Positions 1 to 7,975 of a DNA stretch of 21,892 nt are shown in pieces. The notes beneath the pieces are model-generated. The model did not search any database and was not told the origin of the DNA. It saw only the letters and a program-made list of their open reading frames with translations. The DNA comes from Bacteroidota bacterium (GTDB lineage Bacteria > Bacteroidota > Bacteroidia > AKYH767-A > OLB10). The position numbers and the translations under genes are program-made. The stretch spans positions 1-21,892 of the forward strand of contig JADKFV010000035.1 in assembly GCA_016717325.1 (NCBI GenBank). Reading direction: 5' to 3'. The number at the start of each line of letters is the position of its first letter. Within the stretch, counting starts at the first letter, position 1.

Positions 1-123
1 ATAATTACCGCCCTACCATTCGACTCTATATAGTAACTTGCCTAAAGCTAACATCCCGTATATATTTGTTGAATAAACATAAATTTATTTTTGCTAAATA
101 TTGAGTACTCTTGTCAACCAAAA

Positions 124-141
124 TATGACACATAAGTCATA
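124..141. promoter_or_regulatory. Palindromic operator candidate upstream of ccoI
   Basis: TATGAC and GTCATA form perfect 6-bp inverted arms around the 6-nt spacer ACATAA. The dyad sits about 70 nt before the putative ATG of the copper ATPase at 211. CRP/FNR-family regulators bind dyads of this general type and control cbb3-oxidase and ccoI genes in many bacteria, so an oxygen-responsive site is plausible. The 6-nt spacer is longer than the usual FNR spacing, so the assignment is inference. Nothing else was recognised in 1-210, which is AT-rich and shows no credible ORF. Confidence 0.35.
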
Positions 142-210
142 AAACAATAAGATATATATCAATTCTTTCGATAAATAGGATGTATTACAATTGCATCTTA
201 AAGTTATAGT

Positions 211-2565
211 ATGTCGCAAATACTTGAGAAATAGCTTGCTACCACTGCGGTGGATGAATGCGCAGGAGAAACGGTAGCAATGGATGACAAATTTTTTGTT
301 GCAATGGTTGCAAAATGGTTTACGAAATATTGCACGAGAATAATTTGTGTTCCTATCCTGAAATGAATAATGCCCTGGTAAAAAGCAACCTCAACCTCAC
401 GGGCAAGCGTTCGAGTTTTCCTCGACCTGGCTTTGGCCGTGAAATTGAAGTTGATAAATTTTCAGAATAAAATGAGGTGCAGGTTACATTTCATTATTCT
501 GGTGTAATTTCTTCGCGGGTAAATTTTTTGAAAAAAGAATTGTTTATAGCATTTGACGAAAATAAAACATCGCTACGCACTATTGTAGAGCAACTTGCAC
601 AAACAGGTTACGAGCCATCTATCCACCTCGACTCGATGGCAAAAAAAGAAACCAAAAAATAATCGTTCGCGAATTATACGAATTCATGTTGCCGGATTTT
701 GTTTTGCTAATATTATGATGCTTCATTTTCCTGAATATTTTTCATCGGGAATAATCATTGATGCAGGCTGAAAATAATTTTCCCTTAGTTGATTTTGCTG
801 TTGCGTTGCCGGTGTTTTTTACAGTGCATCAAATTTTTTATCAAATCTTTTCAGGCGATAAGGCACAAAACACGGCATCGATATTCCACCGTTTCCTTGC
901 ATTAAGGCATTTTTGTTCGTGCGCTTTATGAAATTATCACTCAAACAGGAGCAGGTTTTTCGATATGGTGGAAAATCTTGTTTTCTTTTATGCTTATTGC
1001 CAGTTGGTTTCAGGATTTCACTCTTCGATTCTATGGCTTTCGATCGCGATTACAAATCGTATTTTCCTATTTCGGTTACAACCATAAAAATAATATTGAA
1101 ACTGACCCTGGTGGTGAACGATTTAAAAATAAGTGACAGAATAATTCGCAACAACGAAATTATTCCTTTGTGGATGCATAATACTACTAAAAGGAAATGC
1201 AAACATCGATTATCACTTTGTAACAGGCGAATCGATACCGTCAAATCATGAACCGGGTGGAAACAGCCTTTGCCGGAGGAAAACAAACCGGAGGAATAAT
1301 AGAATTGCAGGTAATGCTGAAATTTCGTGCGCACTTCCTGACAATTATGGAGCAGAAATTTTTCGGAAAATGGTGAGTAAATTGGAGAAAAATTGTGCAG
1401 GCAATTAGCTAAATGGTTTATTGTTGTTGCCACAAGTTGGTAATTGCTTTTGTGGCCCGGTCATTACCGGTGGCAAAACTGATGTACACAAAGCACCGTC
1501 AATGCTTTACTGCTGTGCTGGTTATTGCAGATGCTCCTTGTGCACTTGCTTTGTCGGCACCATTTACTTACGGAAATATTTTACGCATACTAGGTAAGAA
1601 CAAAATTTACCTCCGCGATTATCCACCATTGAAAAAGCTTGCCGATGTTAATACTATCGTTTTGATAAGACCGGAACGCTGACAAAAACAAATCGGCAGA
1701 AGTGAATTATTATGGTCAGCAGCTCATCGTCGAAGGTTGGTACCGGTATGGTCTTTATTGCGGCAATCATCGTATCCCCTTAGCAAGTTATTGTGCAAAC
1801 AGTTTTATGTAAATGGTTTTTTCATTGGAACAATTATATTGAAGAAACTGGAAAAAGGATTATTTACATTGGTGTAAATAATATAAACGTAAAGGGAAGT
1901 TATGTTTACCTACGCAATGTCACTAAATCCTGCCAATGATAAAGGAAGTAATGTTTTTATAAGCATAAACGATGAATATAAAGGATATTTTTGTATTGAG
2001 CAATTAGTACCGGCAAGCCGTGGCCAGAATGGCGGCTAATTTATCAAGCAATAAATATGGAAATGGCCATTCTTGAAGGTGATAATGAAAGTGAGCAAAA
2101 CCGTCTCAATATTTTTTTGCAGACAAAGCCGGAAATGCTTTTTCATCAATCGCCCGACAACAAACTCTTTGCTACATAAAAACCCGCACAATAAAAACAA
2201 AAAGTGCTAATGATAGGTGATGGACTTAATGATGCCGGTGCACTGATGCAAAGGGATGTGGGCATTTCACTTTACTGAAGATACTAACTCATTTACACCT
2301 GCAAGCGATGGTATTGTACACGTATCGCAACTTACAAATATTGCAAGCTTATTAACATATTCTAAAGCAGCAGTGCGAATAATAATTATAAGTTTTATTA
2401 TTTCGTTGTTGTACAATTTTGTAGGGCTATCGTTTGCCGTAACCGGTCACATTATCACCATTAATTGCGGCTATCCTTATGCCCTTATACACAATAAGTC
2501 TTGTATTGTTTACAGTGGTTTCAAGCACTATTAAAGGTAAATGGTTGGGGTTTCAGGTTTCATAG
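211..2565 (+). pseudogene. ccoI: CcoI-type heavy-metal (Cu) P-type ATPase, many frameshifts
   Basis: This was a membrane copper-exporting P1B-type ATPase of the kind that supplies Cu for cbb3 cytochrome oxidase assembly. Reading across frames gives, in order: a Cys-rich N-terminal metal site (CYHCG, then FCCNGCKMVYEILHENNLC after one frame correction, 237-350); a ferredoxin-like metal-binding domain (VNFLKKELFIAF, 520-660); transmembrane segments; actuator-domain text (FDRDYKSYFPISVT, NNEIIP, TGESIP, 1040-1245); APCALALSAPFTYGN (1530-1575); a DKTGTLTKT phosphorylation motif readable only in a shifted frame (about 1662-1690); IGDGLNDAGALMQ (2210-2250); and the final membrane pair LSFAVTGH (about 2430). 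At least eight indels break the frame, mostly in homopolymers. About 19 codons between VTFHY and SGVISSRVNF are missing; relatives carry an HCSSCIW metal motif there. The membrane CPC motif reads APC. The true stop is TAG at 2563-2565. No ccoS or ccoN follows. Either a real pseudogene or poor sequence. Confidence 0.8.
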
Positions 2566-2589
2566 CTCTTGTTGGTTCTCGTTATCCTT

Positions 2590-2685
2590 GGTTGGCGTCC
2601 CCGCCAACCATCAGTCTATGTATCGTAAAGCGGTTGGCGGGGACGCCAACCGGTGATAGGACACGGCAGTTGGCGGGACGCCAAC
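2590..2685. repeat. Cluster of three GTTGGCG/CGCCAAC hairpins, two in inverted pairing
   Basis: Three near-identical hairpins lie within 100 bp. The first (2590-2609) has arms GGTTGGCG and CGCCAACC around TCCC. The second (2631-2652) has arms CGGTTGGCG and CGCCAACCG around GGGA, so it is the first in reverse orientation. The third (2669-2685) has 7-bp arms GTTGGCG and CGCCAAC around GGA. Two palindromes in opposite orientation 21 bp apart resemble a REPIN arrangement. Weaker relatives follow: TGGAG and CTCCA around TTTT at 2742-2755, and half an element near 2846-2865. The gap 2566-2914 between ccoI and the rpsA terminator holds no credible gene. A short open frame across 2705-2896 partly translates repeat sequence and is not supported as coding. 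Confidence 0.8.
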
Positions 2686-2914
2686 GGAGCATAGAAAGCT
2701 AGCAATGCAATGGGTTCAAAAAAACTTTCCTCCCGCCTTGCTGGAGTTTTCTCCAACAAAAAGCCAGCGAGGGGTCATTTCGATTTCAAATCCGCCAGGT
2801 TTTATAAACTTTGCGGTGGTTTTATGCGATGTAACATTTGGGGTTTGCGGGGGACGCCAACCGAGGACAGAAGACAGAAATAACAGTAATGATTGAAACG
2901 GATTTGGGTATGTG

Positions 2915-2949
2915 TAAAAAATTTTTCCTCACCATTACGATGAGGAAGT
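2915..2949 (-). terminator. Rho-independent terminator of rpsA
   Basis: On the minus strand TTCCTCA and TGAGGAA form a perfect 7-bp stem with a 9-nt loop (plus-strand 2925-2947). The stem is followed by A and T runs ending in six T residues (plus-strand 2916-2926). It lies about 34 bp after the inferred rpsA stop at 2981-2983, where a terminator would be expected. Confidence 0.7.
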
Positions 2950-2980
2950 TTAATTATTTTGCCAAAAAGTAAACCCTGAA

Positions 2981-4942
2981 TTATGCGTCAGGAGCTTCTT
3001 CCTTTTTATCTACTTCAGGCTGCGTTGTTTCTTCTGCCGCATCTTCTTTTTATTTGGGCAAGTTGGTGCCAATTTCTACTTTGCTTTTTCAAGTCTGGGC
3101 CTTGCTCAAGGTCGGTTTTCTCAAAGTCGTTAAACTTATCTTAAATGGCTGCTACTTGTTTCTCAACAGACTCTTTCACTTTTTCAATGCTGTCTTTGCA
3201 TCTTGCTCCATTTGTTTTGTTTCTTCGGTATTTCGCAGCACTCCTTGCTCCTTGCAGCCCTTCATACAATACCTCAGGCTATACTACAATCTTGCGGTTC
3301 TCTTTCGAAAATTCAATTACACGGAAATTAATTCCTCATCTGGCTTAGCCAGCACATTTCCTCCTTTAAATAAATGCTTTCATGGAGCATAAGCTTCAAC
3401 ACCATAAGGCATAAGAACTTGAGCACCCTTATCGGTAACCTTACCAACAGTACCTTCATGCACCGAACCTACAGTAAACACTGTTTCGTAAGTTTCCCAA
3501 AGATTATCTTCTCAACTTGCTTGTGTCCAAGGCTCGGTCTGCGGTTTTCCAAATCAACTTCGAGTACTACAACAGCTATTTCATCACCAACTTTGTAAAC
3601 TCACTAGGATGCTTTATTTTTTGCTCCACGATAAATCGCTGATGTGAATTAATCCATCCACACCTTCTTCTAATTCGCTTAAATACACCAAAGTTTGTAA
3701 GTTGCGTACCTTAGCGGTATGCTTAGAGCCTACAGGATATTTTTCGGTAATTACGCCCCCTGGATCAGGGGTAAGTTGTTTTAAGCCTAACGACATTTTG
3801 CGTTCAGCACGCTCAAGCGACAATATAACCGCTTCTACTTCGTCACCCACTTTCATAAATTCGTTTGGTGAGCGTGAAGTGCTGACTCCAGCTCATTCGC
3901 TTACATGTATCAATCCTTCTACGCCTGGCAATACTTCTATAAATGCACCGTAGTCGGCCAATACCACTACTTTACCTTTAATTCTGTCGCCAGCTTTAAT
4001 GCTTTCGTCAAGGGCATCCCAAGGCTGAGGAGTTAATTGTTTCAAGCCAAGTGCTATACGCTTTTTTCTCATGATCGAAATCGAGAATAACCACATTTAT
4101 TTTATCATCCAATTTCAGTACTTCTTCAGGATGATTGATGCGCCCCATGATATATCGGTAGTGTGCAATAAGCCATCAACACCACCCAGGTCCATAAACA
4201 CTCCGTAAGAAGTAATGTTCTTAACGGTTCCTTCTATCACTTGTCCTTTTTCGAGCTTGCTCATGATTTCAATCTTCTGATTTTCCATCTCCTGCTCAAT
4301 AAGTACTTTGTGCGATACTACCACATTCTTAAATTCGTTGTTGATTTTCACCACCTTGAATTCCATGTGCTTGTCCACAAATTGGTCGTAATCGCGAATA
4401 GGTTTTACATCGATTTGTGAGCCCGGTAAAAATGCTTCTATTCCAAATACATCTACTATCAATCCGCCTTTGGTGCGGCATTTCACATATCCTTGTATTA
4501 CCTCATCGGTATTGAGGGCAAGGTTTACACGATCCCAACTCTTAAGTGCGCGGGCCTTTTTGTGAGATAATTGTAGCTGTCCGCTTTTGTCTTCTTGCGA
4601 CTCTACGTACACATCAATCTTTTCGCCTATTTTAATTTCGGGCATGTACTTAAACTCGCCTATACCAATCATTCCATCGCTTTTGAAGCCGATGTTTACA
4701 AGCACATCGCGGTCGGTTTTACCAATGATGGTACCACTTCAATTTCGTGCTCTACAAATGCGGTGAGGGTTTTGTCGTACATGTCTGTTGCGTTGCTGCT
4801 CGGCAGTGTTGTACTTTTGTTGTTTTTGCCTGTGGATTCCCAATCGAATTCTTCTTCGGGCTCGGCTACCACGTTAGCGGTTTTGGTTTAACTGCACAAC
4901 CTCTTCGGTTGCGTTGATTTGTTCTTCTTCTGACATTGTCAT
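2981..4942 (-). pseudogene. rpsA: 30S ribosomal protein S1, frame-broken copy
   Basis: S1 binds mRNA on the 30S subunit through repeated S1 (OB-fold) domains and is essential in most Gram-negative bacteria. Reading across frames from 4942 down shows six S1 domains. Markers are GTIIGKTDRDVLVNIGF (domain 1), GLIVDVFGIEAFLPGSQID (2), GQVIEGTVKNITSYGVFMDL (3), GKVVVLADYGAFIEVLPGVE (4), EEGVDGLIHISDLSWS (5) and VHEGTVGKVTDKGAQVLMP (6). An acidic C-terminus ending KKEEAPDA precedes TAA at 2981-2983. The total span of about 650 codons suits the family. The start is ATG at 4942 or 4936 (MTMSEEEQ or MSEEEQ). Indels occur in short homopolymers (near 4160, 4085, 3893, 3890-3860, 3610, 3575), and in-frame stops also appear in domain 6 and the tail. 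Promoter, leader hairpin and terminator all look intact. For an essential gene this points to sequence error or to a second intact copy elsewhere. Confidence 0.85.
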
Positions 4943-4966
4943 TATTAAATAAATTATACTTTACGA

Positions 4967-4985
4967 TTTGCAGACCTTCTGCAAA
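4967..4985 (-). promoter_or_regulatory. Hairpin in the rpsA 5' leader
   Basis: On the minus strand TTTGCAGA and TCTGCAAA form a perfect 8-bp stem around AGG. It lies between the promoter -7 box (4994-5001) and the rpsA start (4942/4936), so it falls at the very 5' end of the mRNA. S1 represses its own translation through leader structure in Escherichia coli. A similar role here is inference; the hairpin could also stabilise the transcript. Confidence 0.5.
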
Positions 4986-4993
4986 AAGGTGCG

Positions 4994-5023
4994 CAAAGAT
5001 AATCTATTTTACTTTTGGTACAA
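4994..5023 (-). promoter_or_regulatory. Bacteroidota-type promoter for rpsA
   Basis: On the minus strand TATCTTTG (4994-5001) matches the TAnnTTTG -7 consensus. A TTG (5021-5023) lies 19 nt upstream, matching the -33 element spacing. Transcription would start just downstream and include the leader hairpin at 4967-4985. This is the best-formed promoter in the window. Confidence 0.7.
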
Positions 5024-5185
5024 GAGGGAATTTTTGAGTGGATTTTTTGAAGATTTATCTTGTAAAAACCAATCCTTTTCCTGAAACTTGGGAATTATTG
5101 AATGAAATTAAAAATAGCCTAATTTTTTTTTCTTATCATTAAAGGCACATCGATTTTGAGAATTAATAATTTTAAAACAAAACAA

Positions 5186-6951
5186 ATGATAACCTCAAAC
5201 CAAATTTCAGTATTCAAAAGGTCTTTACTCTTGATATTATTTTCCCTGATTTTTGATGACGTTGCATCTCAAAATTTGTACGCCTTAGATTATGATTCTG
5301 CGCAATATCAGCCATTCGAAACTCGAGTGAGTTCTTATGCATTGGATTCTTCGTCAAAATATTTATCAATTCTATTTGAAGACAACCGCATTGTATCGAC
5401 CGATAATGAGGGAAATGTATTTTGGGTAAATCAAATACAAGGAGTAGATTCAGAAATGGTTTTTGGTGGAGATGATACTTTGTTCTATCACTATTTTACT
5501 AACTATGGCCTAAAAACTTCTCAGGTTTGGAATGATAAATCCACAAGTTTAATTTTAGAAGAACAATTGAAAATTAAAACTTACCCAAATGGAATAGAAA
5601 CATTACAATCGAATAATAGGGCACTAAATGTCCATCAATTCGACTCAGTTGGTAATCTTATGTACTCATATTGTTATTACGATTCGTTAAATATAAGCTG
5701 TTGGTATAAAAGCTGTAAAGGTAACACCGATCTTTATGCCAATATTGGATTATTTAGCTTAAATGGATTCTATCAAAATGGTGTTGCAAGATTTTCGAAA
5801 GAAGGCAATTTGAAATTTTTTAAAGTGTTCTCTCAATCTTCCCTTTTAAACCTGGTATTTTCATTTACGAACGATTATTTATTTTTAATTGCACGCGATA
5901 GTTCGAAGAAAATATTGTTTATGAAAATGGATACTCTTGGGAACATAGTTGATTGTAAAAAAAATTGATAATGTAATAAATATTACTCCTCAAAATATTG
6001 CTGTTTTAAATAATGGACTTATAGCAATATCGTTTGAAATGGCGGACACAAAAACTTCTTGCGGATTTATTTTATTAGATACCAACTTACAAATTGTATC
6101 AGCAAAAATTGTAACACTTGATAATAACGAAGAAGATGTCCCTTTGATTTTACCAAATAATAATTCATTTATTTATAGCTTTTATAACAACAAACCTACT
6201 GTAAATCTAGGCTGGGCTCAATTTGATACAACCTATCAAATAGCTTATAAAATTGACACTCTTGGAAATATTTTTAATTCAAAACTTGTTTATAAGTTAC
6301 GCGACTCTTACAATAATTCAAACCAATCGGGAGGTGGTGATGGTTCTGGTTTTGTTTTCGGACAAGGTGGTTTTTTAGGCAATCATATTTCGCAATACTT
6401 TCATGGTGGAGGTATACAAACAAGTAGCTATAATTTTTTTCAATATGGATGATGATTTCAATTCTTGTCAAACTAATTCAACGTCTTTAATTTTAACAGA
6501 TTCTAATTTGCTTTTCACTACAACTCCGTATAGTTTTAGCTGTTCTCCTTATAGTCTCATAAAACGGAACAGGCCATTAAGTTCAATTCCTTTTATAGAC
6601 GAATTCGAAATTTTATGCTTATCAAATATTGGTATCAATGATGAAATAGCTGACCATGAAAATTTGCGAATCAATCCTAATCCCGCCAACAATTTTTTTT
6701 ACATAAAATACGATATTCCTACAAATGAGAATTTACATTTTGTGTTGTATGATAGCTATGGCAAAGAAGTATTGCGCAAAAATTTGTATGGCACATTTAA
6801 AAGTTCGTTGGTGCATACAGAGCAATTGAATAATGGAATTTACTTTTGGCGGGCTGTTGGCGAGCCTGCGGATGGGGCTCCCCTCTCCAAATGGAGAGGG
6901 GCCGGGGGTGAGGTTGGCGCTCAAAATGGAAAAATTGTTATCCTACATTAG
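5186..6951 (+). CDS. Secreted protein with T9SS type A sorting domain (two frameshifts)
   Basis: A predicted extracellular protein, about 587 residues once two frameshifts are bridged. The start is ATG 5186 (MITSNQISVFKRSLLLILF), giving a typical hydrophobic signal peptide ending near VASQ. The body (residues about 30-440) has repeated WVNQ, MDTLGNIV, YKIDTLGNI and similar strands, like other Bacteroidota beta-propeller-like secreted proteins; no enzyme motif was seen. The C-terminal sorting domain runs from LRINPNPANNFFYIKYD to NGKIVILH, with NNGIYFW typical of T9SS cargo. Frame changes occur near the A8 run at about 5957 and the T7 run near 6434, both +1. A 57-nt palindromic element interrupts the sorting domain in frame (see its own entry). 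The gene converges on another T9SS gene across a tandem array. Function unknown. Confidence 0.8.
6856..6919. repeat. In-frame 57-nt palindromic insertion flanked by GTTGGCG
   Basis: Inside the T9SS sorting domain, a perfect 9-bp stem (CCCCTCTCC at 6880-6888 and GGAGAGGGG at 6893-6901, loop AAAT) lies in a 57-nt segment. It is bounded by direct repeats GTTGGCG at 6856-6862 and 6913-6919. The segment is read as GEPADGAPLSKWRGAGGEV. Removing one repeat plus the insert restores the reading AVGAQNGKIVILH, a normal ending for this domain. The reverse-strand reading LTPGPSPFGEG is familiar from dispersed repeats in Bacteroidota genomes. The element resembles Rickettsia palindromic elements in that it sits inside a gene without breaking the frame. 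Confidence 0.8.
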
Positions 6952-6965
6952 AGAATTCTTCTTCT

Positions 6966-7971
6966 AAATCAAAATTCAGACAATTGCATTCGTGCATCAC
7001 AAAGCAGTTGGGGAAAACGCCAACTGAGGCAAGAAAATCATACACTGGTTATCATCAATCGGAGATTGACATACACTGTGACGTAGTCGGAGACTACGCC
7101 AAGCTGGGCGTTGTCGGTTGGCGGGGACGCCAACCGAGGGCAGAAATGTTATCCTACATTAGTATATTCATCTTGTAAATCAAAATTCCGACATTTGCAC
7201 ATCACAAAGCAGTTGGAGAAAACTCCTATGAGGCAAGAAAATCATACACTAGTTATCGTCAATCTCATACACTAGTTATCGTCAATCGGAGATTGACATA
7301 CACTGTGACGTAGTCGGAGACTACGCCAAGCTGGGCGTTGTCGGTTGGCGGGGACGCCAACCGAGGGCAGAAATGTTATCCTACATTAGTATATTCATCT
7401 TGTAAATCAAAATTCAGACATTTGCACATCACAAAGCAGTTGGAGAAAACTCCTATGAGGCAAGAAAATCATACACTAGTTATCGTCAATCGGAGATTGA
7501 CATACACCGTGACGTAGTCGGAGACTACGCCAAGCTGGGCGTTGTCGGTTGGCGGGGACGCCAACCGAGGGCAGAAATGTTATCCTACATTAGTATATTC
7601 ATCTTGTAAATCAAAATTCAGACAATTGCACATCACAAAGCAGTTGGGTAAAACTCCAACTGAGGCAAGAAAATCATACACTGGTTATCATCAATCGGAG
7701 ACTGACATACACTGTGACGTAGTGGGAGACTACGCCAAGCTGGGCGTTGTCGGTTGGCGGGGACGCCAACCGAGGGCAGAAATGTTATCCTACATTAGTA
7801 TATTCATCTTGTAAATCAAAATTCCGACATTTGCACATCACAAAGCAGTTGGAGAAAACTCCTATGAGGCAAGAAAATCATACACTAGTTATCGTCAATC
7901 GGAGATTGACATACACTGTGACGTAGTCGGAGACTCCGCCAAGCAAAGGGAAAACTCCAGCTGAGGCAGTA
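6966..7971. repeat. Tandem array of ~205-bp hairpin-rich units (4.8 copies)
   Basis: Units begin with AAATCAAAATTC at 6966, 7177, 7404, 7608 and 7813, giving lengths of 211, 227, 204 and 205 bp; the last is truncated near 7945. Each full unit holds several hairpins with unrelated stems: GTTGG and CCAAC around a GAAAA-type loop, CAATC and GATTG around GGA, GTAGTC and GACTAC around GGA, ACGCC and GGCGT, and GGTTGGCG and CGCCAACC around GGGA. Unit 2 is longer because of a perfect 23-bp duplication (7242-7264 and 7265-7287). Units 1 and 4 share one variant (CCAACTGAGGC, ACTGGTTATCATC) and units 2, 3 and 5 another (CTCCTATGAGGC, ACTAGTTATCGTC), giving the order A-B-B-A-B. Each unit ends in a copy of the upstream gene's 3' end (TGTTATCCTACATTAG). 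Short open frames here are repeat translations. Confidence 0.9.
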
Positions 7972-7975
7972 AATA

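Noticed and set aside
5940..6460. Programmed or phase-variable frameshifting in the first T9SS gene (A8 and T7 runs)
   Set aside because: Run-length changes of the same kind occur in housekeeping genes across the window, so base-calling error is the simpler explanation; no dedicated slippery-site context was seen.
6984..7814. Two similar open frames (64 and 90 residues) containing KQLGKTPTEARKSYTGYHQ
   Set aside because: They are translations of tandem-array units, cross several hairpins and end at the relic TAG-containing 3' segment. Other units do not keep the frame.
6966..7971. CRISPR array
   Set aside because: Units are about 205 bp and nearly identical throughout, with no short repeat alternating with unique spacers, and no cas genes are nearby.
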